Part shown: positions 23,873-34,627 of the stretch, piece after piece
How positions within the stretch are numbered: position 1 is the stretch's first letter
Layout: each line of letters starts with the position of its first letter
Assembly: GCA_003290165.1 (NCBI GenBank)
Contig: QNQO01000513.1
Coordinates: forward strand, 496,001 to 560,000
Direction: 5' to 3'
Length of the DNA: 64,000 bases
From: Berberis thunbergii
Lineage: Eukaryota > Streptophyta > Magnoliopsida > Ranunculales > Berberidaceae
The notes under the pieces: generated by a model
The model's database searches: none
What the model was told of the DNA's origin: nothing
What the model saw: the letters and a program-made list of their open reading frames with translations, nothing else
Made by a program: the position numbers and the translations under genes

Positions 23873-24610
23873 ATGAACGAAAGGTTTTCATCATCACGTG
23901 ACGATGGTTATGTGAAAGTCCATGAGTTCGACATTGTTCGCTTCAATGGTAGAAATAATCTTAAAGCTTGGCAGCTAGATTGTAAAAATATTATGGTTAG
24001 TTTGGATCAGATTGATGCACTAGATGAGAAAAAGAAAGTATCATCAGATAAGGCGACGGTTGAGGTTATCGAGAAGTGAAGTAAAATGGATCAAAAGGCA
24101 TGTAGTACGATTCATTTGTGTATTTCTCGCAATGTAGCTTACAACTTCGTTGATGGGATGACGACTCAGGGTATTTGGGATAAGCTTCAGGCTATGTATA
24201 TTTAGAATGATCAAATGAGTGTGATATACCTACAGAAGAAGTTCTTCACTTTCATGTTGCAGCTAGGTAAACTCATGACTGATCACATAAATGAATTTAA
24301 ATGTTTATACTCAGATTGTGTTAACTTGAGAGCTAAATTTGAAGATAGTCAATAAACATTATTCTTGTTAATTTTTTTGTTACCGGAATAAAAACCATTT
24401 GTTGATCAGATGACAACATTGAAGAAAGGAAAATTTGTTTATAGTGATATTGTTCAAGATGTACTTGCAAAGGCTTCCATAAAGAGTGCTTCGAATGAGG
24501 AGGTTCAAGCACATGATCTTTCGGTGACAAGGGGAAGAAATTACAAGAGGATATGTCTAAGGTTGAATGTCACAAATGTAAGCGCAAAGGCCATTACATG
24601 AGGGATTGTC
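23873..24610 (+). pseudogene. Copia gag remnant with CCHC zinc knuckle
   Basis: It opens MNERFSSSRDDGYVKVHEFD and contains the gag-like segment FNGRNNLKAWQ. A TGA at 24077 and further stops at about 24205 and 24353 break it. The knuckle at 24568-24609 keeps the full CX2CX4HX4C spacing (CHKCKRKGHYMRDC). As nucleocapsid it would package the element RNA, but it is not functional here. Confidence 0.75.
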
Positions 24611-24728
24611 TAAACTAGAAGGATAATCACGACAAACAAGAAAATGTGAGTAAGGGCGTAGTGAATGTTGTTGAGACACCAGATGTGATAGAGAATATTT
24701 TAATCGGAGGCGACTTAGCACATGCACG

Positions 24729-25950
24729 ATGGCAAAATCTTATGACCATTTGTATGACGGTTGGATATTGGATACGAGAGCTTCGTATCATATGTGTCCT
24801 GTAAGGGAATGGTTCAGCACTTATCGCGAGGTTAAGGGTTGTTCAGTTAAAATGGGTGACTCTCAGCCTTGTAAGACAATGGGTGTTGGTACAGTCAAAT
24901 TTCAGTTGGCAGATGGGTCATATAGACAGCTTACCGAGGTACGTCGTGTTCCAACTCTTTCAAAGGGGTTGATTTCTCTTGGAGTGCTTGAAGCTCAGGG
25001 CTATAAGTATATTGGTGAGAATGAATATTGTAGTGTTTACTTTGGTGACATGTTGCTTATGACAGCGGTTAGGCATGCAAATTTTGTATTTCCTTCAAGG
25101 CAGTGTAGTTGAAGATGGAGTTATGGTTTCTATAATTTTTTATGAGAAAAGCTTGACGCGCACACAATTATGGCACATGCGATTAGGGCATGTAGGTGAG
25201 AGTGAACTAAGAACTTTAAGCAAACAGGGCTTGTTTGGCGGTAATAAAATGACAAAGCTGAATTTTTGTGAACATTGCATCTATGAGAAGCAGTGCAGAG
25301 TCAGTTTTGGTGATGCTACTCATAGCATCGCGAGGATTGTGGATTACATCCACACTGATGTTTGGGGACCCTCTAGAGTCGCATCCAAGGTATTTTGTCT
25401 TTTATCGACGACTTCAGCCGAAGAGTATGAGTGTATACCATGAAACATAAAAGTGAAGTCACTGATATCTTCAAGAAGTGGAAAGCTATGATTGAGAAAC
25501 AAACTGGAAGGGTGATCAAAGTAGTGAGATCTGACAATGGCGGTGAGTATACCGAGGATCCCTTGAAGCAGTTTTGTTTGGAACATGACATTAGAAAACA
25601 CTTTACAGTGAAGTTGACACCACAGTAGAACGGGGTAGCAGAGAGGATGAACCGTACCCTGTTGGAGATAGCACGGTGCATGTTGTCTAGTACAGGTTTG
25701 GGCAGAATATGGTGGGTTGAAGCAGTAAACACAACGTGCTATCTCATTAACCACTCTCCTTCATCAGCTATTAAGTCTCAGATTTCTATGGAGGCATGGT
25801 ATGATATTTCTTTAGATTATTCTAACTTGAAAGTATTTGGTTGTCCAACATATTTTTATGTTAGGGAGGATAAAATTGGAGTAAGAGCTAGGAAAACTAT
25901 TTTTCTCGGTTATCCAGATAATGTAAAAGGATATAGATTATGGTGACCTG
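24729..25950 (+). pseudogene. Copia protease and integrase remnant
   Basis: The protease segment has WILDTRASYHM (24762 onward), where the catalytic motif is normally DTGAS; the glycine is now arginine. The pre-integrase zinc finger (WHMRLGHV..CEHCIYEK) and the integrase core start DYIHTDVWGP follow from about 25170. Stops or shifts occur near 25110, 25440 and 25626. The downstream core includes the second catalytic region (VVRSDNGGEY) and the conserved WWVEAVNTTCYLINH stretch. Confidence 0.8.
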
Positions 25951-26387
25951 ACTTGCAGAAGTTTGTGATAAGTAGATATGTGAAGTTTCATGAGGAGGCT
26001 TTGTTACAGGCAAAATGTGAGAGATGCAAATGTGGTTCCCCTATTTGGAGGGGTGATAGTTATGATGAAGATGAGGAAGCTACAAATTCTCTGCAGGTGG
26101 AGCTTGGAGCTCCTAGATCTCATACAAAATATGATGTTCTTTCTACTGAGGGAAGAGGCGATACAGATATGATGTATGACGAGATAGTGGCAGAAGATGA
26201 GGTTCCTACTGATGGGGACATTCCTACACAACAGTAGGTTCAACAGTTACAAACATCGTCTTTAACAGCATGCAGAGAACCTAGAGTCAAACGTGCACCA
26301 CTTAGATTTGGCTATGAGGATGGTGCAGCTTACGCATTCTCAGTTCTTGACAGGTGTGATGATGTTCCTACCACATATACGCAGGCT

Positions 26388-27896
26388 TTGCGAAGTGTTC
26401 ACAAAGAGGAGTGGAAGGAGGCTTTGGATGAGGAAATGTTATTTCTTCAGAAGAATCATACATGGGAGCTTGTGACACTCCCTAAAGGGAAGATGCCGAT
26501 TGGGTGTAAGTGGGTTTTCACAGTGAAAGACGAGATTCCAGATTCTAGGGGTACTTGTACAAGTATACCATACAAGGCAAGATTGGTGGCTAAAGGATAT
26601 GCACAACAAGAAGGTGTCAACTACAATGAAGTATTCTCTTTGGTGGTAAAACACATTTCTATCTGAGTTCTTTTGGCTTTAGCAGCGCAGTTTGACTTAG
26701 AGCTCGAGCAACTTAATGTCAAGACTACTTTCTTGCATGGAGATTTGGAGAAGGACATATACATGTCTCAGCCTGACAGATATGTTGTTGTTGGTAAGGA
26801 AGAAAATGTATGCAAATTGAAGAAGTCAATGTATGGGTTGAAACAATCTTCGAGGCAGTGGTACAAGAGGTTTGATACTTTTATGATTGAGCAGGGATAT
26901 GTGAGGAATCAGTATGATCCTTGTGTTTCTCTTACTTTATTTTGATGACATGCTCGTTGTTGCGAAGAGCATGAAAGAAATTGATAAATTGAAGTTGAAA
27001 CTTAGCATGAAATTTGAGATGAAAGATCTTGGTTCAACGAAGAAGATACTTGGGATGGAGATAGTTAAAGATAGGAAGAACGAAAAATTGACATTTTCAC
27101 AAATACAATACTCAGAGAAGGTTATTCATCGTTTTGATATGGATATGTCCAAGCCGGTAAGCTCTCTTTTGACTGCTCACTTTAAGCTCTCGGATAAGTT
27201 GTCTCCTAGCACAAAAGATGAGAGGGAATATATGTCACAGGTTCCCTATGCTAGTGCAGTTGGTAGTCTTATGTATGCCATGATCTACACTCGTCCGGAT
27301 ATCGCTCATGCAGTCAGTCTGGTTAGTAGGTTTATGTCAAACCCGGGAAAACAACATTGACAGGCAGTGAAATGGATATTGAGATATCTTCGAGGTACGC
27401 TGGATGTTGGTTTAGTAAATGAGAGAGGAGATGTGTCAAATATGATCCGAGGTTATGTAGATTCAGATTATGCCGATGATCTTAATAGGCACTGATCGAC
27501 TACAGGTTATTGTTTTACATTGACGATGGGTCTGGTGATTTGGAAGTCTCAGTTACAGTCTACATTTGTTTTATCTACCACTGAAGCAAAGTACATGGCT
27601 CTATCAGAGGTGGTGACGGAAGCCATTTGGCTTTGAGGTTTGGTTAGTAATTTGGGTGTTACTCAGGATGATGTGACAATTAGAGTGTTATCCATTTGGC
27701 AAAGAACCAGGTTCATTATGCCCGGATGAAGCACATTGATGTGCGGTATCATTTTCTGAGGAATGTTATAGAAGATGACGAGGTTCGCTTGGAGAAGGTG
27801 AGTATTGAAGACAATTCAGCTGATATGTTGACAAAAGCGGTTCCAGTGATCAAGTTTGAGCATTGCCTCAACTTGATCAAGTTTTCTCAGTGTTGA
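26388..27896 (+). pseudogene. Copia reverse transcriptase and RNase H remnant
   Basis: Recognisable blocks are PIGCKWVFTVK, YKARLVAKGYAQQEGVNY, VKTTFLHGDLEKDIYM, KLKKSMYGLKQSSRQWYKRF and, in another frame, LLYFDDMLVVAKS (the catalytic YVDD box, here YFDD). RNase H follows (VDSDYADD, STTEAKYMAL). Stops at about 26665, 26943, 27358, 27494 and 27634 show decay. The reading ends at a TGA at 27894. Confidence 0.82.
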
Positions 27897-27976
27897 CGCC
27901 TCAAGGGGGCAGGGCCCTTAGGAGCATGACGACGATTCTCGTGACTGAGAAATGGGTCTTGGCGATTTTTCATGCC

Positions 27977-28109
27977 AAGGTGGAGATGCTTATGTGGTTG
28001 TTTGTGATGCTTGTATGGTGGCTTGAAATTGTTTGCAAAGGTGGAGATGCTTATGTGGTTGTTTGTAATGCTTGTGTGGTGCCCTAAAATTGTTCGCCAA
28101 GGTGGAAAT
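27977..28109 (+). repeat. Triplicated polypurine-tract region of the copia element
   Basis: The purine-rich motif AAGGTGGA recurs at 27977, 28038 and 28099, exactly 61 bp apart, within a repeated unit containing GATGCTTATGTGGTTGTTTGT. The last copy directly precedes the presumed LTR start and is the likely polypurine tract. Confidence 0.65.
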
Positions 28110-28970
28110 TGTGAGACAATGACTCAAAGTCTTTTGTCCTTTGTTGGACAAGACTCAAAGTCCTTTGTTTGCTCCCAATTTGTTGGGAAGAATTAGAGAA
28201 GGACTCAAAGTCCTTTACATATAATGACTTCAAGTCCTATTATTTCTTTAAGAGCATCAACATATACAAAGCAAAGAGTAGCACACAAAAGGCTGAAACA
28301 GGGCAACGCACACAACACTGAAATAGGGCAGTGTACATAGCTAAAACGGTGTAGTAATATGGCGTGAAACATGGCAGCAAGACAATGTGAAACGGGCTGC
28401 GAGAATGGAGTGAAACAAGCTGCGAGCCTGACTAAAAATAGGGCTTGACACAAATTGGATTCTTAAATAGGTGGAGCGGCCTTTGGCTTGGCGCAAATTG
28501 GATTCTTAAATGGGCGTGTGTGCAGCGTGAAAAAGTAGCCAAGTAGAAGGGATGAAATCGGGTGTTCTTCATTTGCGAGTTTCATCAAATCTTCGGGGTT
28601 CCTTTTGGGTTCTACTTCCATTATAGGGAGGAAGATTGAGAAGAAACTATTGTTACTTGGTGGTATTGTTTGCTTGAGATTGGGTAATCTCAAGGATCGT
28701 TGCTTGGCAATGTTGTACTCTTCAAGTAAGTGTTTCCATATCAATAAGATAGTTACTGAGTCGTCGCATGTGGAGTAGGCAAAGCCGAACCACTTAAATC
28801 CTAGTGTGATATTTACTTTTTGCATATTACGTATTGTTTGCTATTTGCTTATTACTTGCATAGCGTTTTTAGTCATTCACTTTCATCGACTAGGCCTTCG
28901 CCTTGTCTTGGAATTATTTGCATCAGTTAGTGTTTTGAACTAACTATTTCAGCAGGTAATTCCCTTACAA
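28110..28970 (+). repeat. Copia 3' LTR (end approximate)
   Basis: It starts TGTGAGACAATGACTC right after a purine tract. It contains several copies of GACTCAAAGTCCTTTG, as copia LTR U3 regions often do, and runs into a C/T-rich, non-coding part. The right border cannot be fixed, because no second LTR is available for comparison. Confidence 0.5.
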
Positions 28971-29180
28971 TTAACACCTTCCTCGTTGGGGTGGAGATCG
29001 ATGTACCATGCATCCTGCTTTAAAATCCCCTTCAAAGGTTTGGTGGGTGCAAATTGCAACAATTGAGTTTATTTGTCGATTAGGATACTAGTGGGTTGAG
29101 TGTAAGGTATGGAGTTTAAATCATGTTGTCAAAAGGCTTCTAAGAGGTTGCCTTTTTTTTTTTTTTTTTTTTTTCTAATA

Positions 29181-29883
29181 CCTGATTTTAGGGTGGGCAC
29201 GGGATAGGATGGTCCCATCCCTATCCCACCCAGTTTGTTCGGGATCGGGACGAGATGAGATAAACCTCATCCCATCCCAAATAGGATCCGGACGGGACGG
29301 GTTGAGCACGTACTAAATTTTGGATTGAAAATTTAACATGTAAGATTGAAAATTTTGGATTTATCAAACACGCAACTCTAAGAACAATTTAAGCCATTGA
29401 TTATTATTTTCTTATTTCATCAGCTTTTACTCCTTTTTTTAGAACCACTATTGAAGATAGCCATTTTATTTGTACATTGCTAACAAAAATTATCAATGGG
29501 TTTGTCATTTAAAAACTACGAGCACATTGTTGTTGTCAAGAGTTATGAAAAGGAAAAAAAAATAAGGGAGAAGATTTGAGTTAGATTTATTAACTAGGTA
29601 AGTCGCATGGAAGCTTGTGAGAATAAAATAGTCATGTTAATAAATAAAACAACAAATAAAAGTCATGTCAACAAATAGTTTCATACTATATATTTCATAT
29701 TAAATATTAAAAAAATCAGTTCAGGACGAGATGGGCGGGATTGAAAATTTTCATCCGGATCCCATTCCACTCTAGAACGAGACGGAATGAGATCAATATG
29801 AGATTGATCAATCCCAATTCCGAAAAAATCGGGACGGGACGGGATCGGGTTCGCGGGATGGGATGCCCACCCCTACCTGATTT
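29181..29883. mobile_element. Non-autonomous hAT element with perfect 8-bp target duplication
   Basis: The element at 29189-29875 (687 bp) begins TAGGGTGGGCA and ends TGCCCACCCCTA, that is TAGGGGTGGGCA on the other strand. It is flanked on both sides by CCTGATTT (29181-29188 and 29876-29883). The sub-terminal regions are full of GGGACGGGA / CCCATCCC motifs. There is no transposase; the centre is A/T-rich. The 8-bp duplication and TAGGG termini fit the hAT superfamily. Confidence 0.88.
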
Positions 29884-30724
29884 TGCCTAGAATTCTTTTT
29901 TATACATTCATGATTTTTATACATACATGGGATAAAACATCCTTTATATATTTCCTTGACATTTTTGCTGCCTGAGATGCTTTTAGGTTTAAGGGCTTCT
30001 TTGTAGAGGCCTTAGGAGAGTGGTAGGTCGTTACTTATTCCCAACAAAAGGCCTTAGGAGAGTGGTATGTTCTCATTCATTTGGATAGGTTGTAATGATT
30101 GATTTAATGTACCTCATTCTTCTTTCACTTTTTTTGGATCCTAGCTAGCTTTCTTCTCCTTGAGAACTCGGTCTTCCAAGTGTATTATAGCAAGTTCTAA
30201 TATGTATTCATTGGCAATAATAGAGAGAGGACTTTTGTTGGGGGGGAGGGGGGGGGGGCAATCATAATTAATTAATGATAATAGAATAATTAATTACTTT
30301 AAAATAATTTTTTAAAATTTGAACAACACATAAATAACTATATAAAACACCAATTGCTAAACAAAACTTTATCTAATCTATGAGTGCAGAAAATGGATCC
30401 AACAAACTACTTTATAGGAGCACAAAAGATAAATATCCGGAGAGCAAATCTAATTAGTATATCAAGTTAATGGCAAAAAACCATATCATTTGAGCATTAG
30501 CCTCGAAACAAATTCAATTTGAAAAATAGGGAAAATTAAACACGATAACCCCAAAAACTTAGTTAACATAACGATTTGCAAATGGACAAGTTTATTAAAA
30601 AGAAGCATCTCCCCATGCAACGAAGTTGAAAACTTTATAAAAATCTCATGCAGTAACTTCGTTAGTTATGCCAATGGGTGCTGATGAGATGGTTCGCGGA
30701 GAGGAGGAACGAAGTGCATATACA
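29884..30724. other. Intergenic, no gene seen
   Basis: The repeated phrase GGCCTTAGGAGAGTGGTA occurs near 30009 and 30050. A long G run (7 and 11 Gs split by one A, 30240-30258) is the only striking feature. No coding exon was found. Confidence 0.4.
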
Positions 30725-30739
30725 CACTACAAAAAAATT

Positions 30740-32230
30740 GAAATCAGCAACGACTAAAAACCATCGCTGATTGAGCTAAAACCGTAGCTAAAAGACATCA
30801 GCGACGGCACAACAACCGTCGCTATCCCGTAGCCATATTTATCGTCGCTATTTGATTCAGCGACGGCAAAATAGCCGTGGCTAATTAGCCACGGGATAAA
30901 AACCGTCGCTAAAGTGTAAAACTTCCGTCGCTAACTGATTTTTAAAAAAAAATTATATTTTTTTATATTAGCGACGGCAATTTGGTCGTGGCTAACAAAT
31001 TTTTTTTAAAAAATTTAACATTATTTTTATATTAGCAGCGACATTTTGGCCGTAGTTAACTGATTTTAAAAAAAATTAATATTATTTTTATATTAGCGAC
31101 GACATTTTAGCCGTGGCTAATTGAATTTTTTTTAAAATTTAACATTATTTGTTATTTTAGCGACCGGCATTTTGCTGTGGCTAAATGGTTTTTTTTTTTT
31201 TTTAAATTTACATTATTTTTATATTAGCGACAACACAATTGCCGTCGCTAAATGGTTTAAAGATATATATATATATATATAATTTTTTTTGATCTCTCCG
31301 AGATCTTTAAAAATATATATATATATTTTAAAAGATCAGAGATCTCTCCGAGATATGAGATTTCAGATTTCGAGAACTCAGATCTTTGTGATTCTCCGAG
31401 ATCTCAGATTTTCGAGAGAGAGGCGGCGGATGAAGGGAGCGGAGAGAGAGGCGGCCGGGATCGATGTCGAGGAAGCGGCGGACTTCTCGTCAGTGGGTTT
31501 CTTCTCTGGAAGATGAGAGAAAAAAAAATTTTGAGAGAAATTTTTTGTTTAAGTTGGTTTGTAGAAAAAATTGAAATTTATATAGAGAAAGGTAATTGAA
31601 GGGGATTGGTTGTGTTAGTTTCACGCGGATCGATGACGTGGTTTGGTGTAGTGCGTTGGATTGAGCTAAATTTTTGGGTGTTATTAACGATTGAGATGAG
31701 ATTTCACGTGGATCGGTGATATTTTTAAAAAAAACCAATTAGCGTATGCCGTCGCTAACCTCTTTATTGTTTTTTTTTAAAACCAATTAGCCTCTTTAAT
31801 GTTTTTTTAAAACCAATTAGCGACGGCCTAATTGCCGTCGCTAACCTCTTTACTGTTTTTTTTAAACCAATTAGCAACGGCCTACTTGCCGTCCCTAACC
31901 TCTTTAATGTATTTTTTTAAAACCAATTAGCGATGGCAATTATGCCGTCGCTAAGCTCTTTAGTGTTTTTTTTTTGAAAACCAATTAGCGACGGCGTCGC
32001 TAACCTCTTTAATGTTTTTTTAAAACCAATTAGCACCGACATAATTGCCGTCGCTAACCTCTTTACTGTTTTTTTTTAAAACCAATTAGCGACGGCGTCG
32101 CTAACCTCTTTAATGTTTTTTTAAACCAATAAGCGACGGCATAATTGTCGTCGCTAACCTCTTTACTGTTTTTTTTAAACCAATTAGCGACGGCTTAATT
32201 GCCGTCGCTAACCTCTTTAGTGTTTTTTTT
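30740..32230. repeat. Left sub-terminal repeat array of the CACTA element
   Basis: Units such as TTAGCGACGGC...GCCGTCGCTAA form many short inverted repeats. From about 31735 to 32230 they become a regular array with ACCAATTAGCGACGGC, GCCGTCGCTAACCTCTTTA and T-rich spacers, repeated about every 60-70 bp. Between them (31270-31740) is a CTCCGAGATC-rich and GGCGGC-rich stretch with a short open frame that I do not consider a gene. Confidence 0.8.
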
Positions 32231-32236
32231 TAAACC

Positions 32237-34015
32237 TCTTATTTGATCTTCTTTGATCTTTTTTTATCTGATCTTCTTTGGTTTGATCTTAATCTGATCT
32301 TCTTTGATCTGATCTGATCTTCTTTGATCTTATTTGATATTCTTTGATCTGATCTTCTCTGATCTGATTTGATCTTCTTTGAACTTCTTTGATCTTCTTT
32401 GATTTTCTTTGATCTTCTTTGGTCTTCTTTGATCTGATCTTCCTTGATCTTCTCTGATCTTCTTTGAATTCTTTGATCTTCTTTTATCTTTTTTGATCTG
32501 ATCTTCTTTGGTCTTCTTCGATCTTATTTGATATTCTTCGATCTTATTTGATATTCTTTGATTTGATTTGATCTGATCTTCTTTGATCTTATTTGATATT
32601 CTTTGATCTGATCTTTTCTGATCTTTTTTGAATTTCTTTGATATTCTTTGATCTTTTTTTATCTGATCTTCTTTGGTCTTCTTTGATCTTTTTTTTTTTT
32701 TTTTTTTGAAAGGCAAGCCGGTTTTTTCAGCCTAGGATCCGTAACCTAGTCCCGAGATGCGACCTACGGGTCGAATACCACCCCGAAATAAAGATGCCTC
32801 CAGTGGGTCTCGAAGCAAGGATCTGTGAAACAAGTCCGCAAAGCCTTAACCAATCGACCACGACCCCTTTGGCTCTTTGATCTTCTTCGATCTTATTTGA
32901 TATTCTTTGATCTGATCTTCCTTGATCTTCTTTGATTTTCTTTGATCTTCTTTGAATTCTTTGATCTTCTTTTATCTTTTTTGATCTGATCTTCTTTGAT
33001 CTTCTTTGATCTTCTTTGATCTTCTTCGATCTTATTTGATATTCTTTGATCTGATCTTCTTTGATCTTCTCTGATCTTCTTTGATATTCTATGAATTTCT
33101 TTGATCTTTTTTGATTTTCTTTGATCTTCTTTGATCTGATCTGATCTTCTTTGATCTTATCTGGTTTTCTTTGATTTTCTTTGATCTGATCTGATCTTCT
33201 TTGAACTTCTCTGATCTTCTTTGATTTTCTTTGATCTGATCTGATCTGACCTTCTTTGATCTGATCTTTTTTTATTTGATCTTTTTTGGTCTTCTTTGAT
33301 CTTATTTGATCTGATATTCTTTGATCTTCTTTGATATGATCTAATCTTATTTGATCTGATCTTCTTTGATTTTCTTCAATCTTCTTTGATATGATCTGAT
33401 CTGATATTTTTTTATCTGATCTTCTTTGGTCTTCTTTGATCTGATATTCTTTGATCTTCTTGATCTGATCTGATCTTATTTGATCTGATCTTCTTTGATC
33501 TAATCTTCTTTGATCTACTTTTAACTTCTTTGATCTTCTTTGATCTGATCTGATCTGATTTAATCTAATCTCTTTGATCTACTTTTAACTTATTTGATCT
33601 ACTTTTAACTTCTCTGATTTTCTTTGATCTAATCTGATCTTCTTTGATCTACTTTGATATAATCTTCTTTGATATTCTTTTAACTTATTTTATCTGATCT
33701 TTTTTTATCTTCTTTGATCTTCTATGATCTTGTTTGATCTGATCTGATCTTATTTGATCTTTTTAGATCTTTTTTGATCTGATCTTCTCTGATATTCTTT
33801 GATCTTCTCTGATCTTCTTTGAATATCTTTGATCTGATCTTCTTTTATCTTCTTTGATATTCTTTTATCTGATCTTATTTGATCTGATATGATATTCTAT
33901 GAATTTATTTGATCTGATCTTATCTTCTTTGATCTCATCTGATTTTTTTTTATCTGATCTTCTTTAATATGATCTGATTTTTTTTTATCTGATCATCTTT
34001 TATCTTCTTTTTATT
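32237..34015. repeat. GATCTTCTTT / GATCTGATC satellite core of the CACTA element
   Basis: About 1.6 kb consists almost only of variants of GATCTTCTTT and GATCTGATC in tandem, interrupted by a SINE (about 32689-32873). On the minus strand it gives long lysine-, arginine- and aspartate-rich frames, which are a by-product of the repeat and not genes. Units vary by single bases and short indels, so the array is old or repeatedly rearranged. Confidence 0.85.
32689..32873 (-). mobile_element. tRNA-derived SINE inserted in the satellite
   Basis: Read on the minus strand it has an A-box-like TGGTCGATTGGTTAAGGC, a B-box-like GCTTCGAGACC, a body, then GGCTTGCCTTTCA followed by about 19 As (poly-T at 32689-32707 on the plus strand). 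The surrounding satellite (CTTTGATCTT on both sides) hides the exact target duplication. The 3' end is shared with the SINE at 58123-58270. Confidence 0.7.
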
Positions 34016-34320
34016 CGAAAATGTGTTATTGGAGATTTGATCAAGTTTATAAATATATAGCGATTTTGCTTTATATAATTTTAAAAAAAAATCACATTTA
34101 GCTACGGTATTTAGCTACGGTATTTTGACCGTAGCTAACAAAAAATAATTTGTAAACATTAGCTACGACCCTAGTGCCGTCGCTATATTGTTTTTTAAAA
34201 TTTTTTTTTTAAAAATAACATTAGCTACGGTATTTGGACCGTGGCTAACAAAAAAAAATAAATTTGTAAACATTAGCTACGGCCTTAGTGCCGTCGCTAA
34301 TATAAAAAAAAAGTTTCATT

Positions 34321-34378
34321 GGCGGGATTCAAACCCGGGTCGCCTAGGTGAAAACTAAGTCTCCTAACCGGGCTGGAC
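34321..34378 (-). pseudogene. tRNA-Glu(TTC)-like relic, copy 1
   Basis: On the minus strand the order is a D-arm-like GGTTAGGAGAC, then an anticodon stem-loop CTTAG-TTTTCAC-CTAGG with five pairs and anticodon TTC, then a T-arm CCGGG-TTTGAAT-CCCG. This resembles tRNA-Glu(UUC). The two acceptor-stem strands do not pair, so it is a relic rather than a working tRNA. Confidence 0.6.
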
Positions 34379-34570
34379 AAAAATTTGTTATTGGTGATTT
34401 TATCCAGTTTATAAATATATCGCGATTTTGCTTCATATAATTTAAAAACAAATATTCACATTTAGCTACGATATTTTGACCATAGCTAACAAAAAAAAAA
34501 TTGTAAACATTAGCTACGGCCCTAGTGTCGTCGCTAATATAAAAATTTTAATATAAAAAAAAGTTTCATT

Positions 34571-34627
34571 GGCGGGATTCGAACCCAAGTCGCCTAGGTG
34601 AAAACTAGATCTCCTATCAGGCTGGAC
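34571..34627 (-). pseudogene. tRNA-Glu(TTC)-like relic, copy 2
   Basis: This is a second copy 250 bp from the first, inside the duplicated unit. It is more diverged: the T-arm reads ACTTGGGTTCGAATCCC and the anticodon stem carries mismatches (ATCTAGTTTTCACCTAGG). The TTTTCAC loop is kept. Confidence 0.55.

Larger units (their letters stand above)
23830..28970 (+). mobile_element. Degenerate Ty1/copia LTR retrotransposon, 5' truncated
   Basis: The order gag, zinc knuckle, protease, integrase, reverse transcriptase, RNase H is the Ty1/copia order. A 3' LTR-like region follows from 28110. No matching LTR or tRNA-type primer-binding site is found before 23873, so the left LTR seems lost. Every domain is broken by stops or frameshifts. 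The element lies between the 3' end of FIP1 and a hAT element. Both borders are approximate. Confidence 0.8.

Noticed and set aside
31289..31516. Plus-strand 75-residue frame in the CACTA element
   Set aside because: Lies in CTCCGAGATC/GGCGGC repeats, with no family resemblance and no splice context.
32330..32716. Long lysine/aspartate-rich open frame on the minus strand
   Set aside because: It is only the translation of the GATCTTCTTT satellite; no start context, no family, and it runs into the SINE poly-T.
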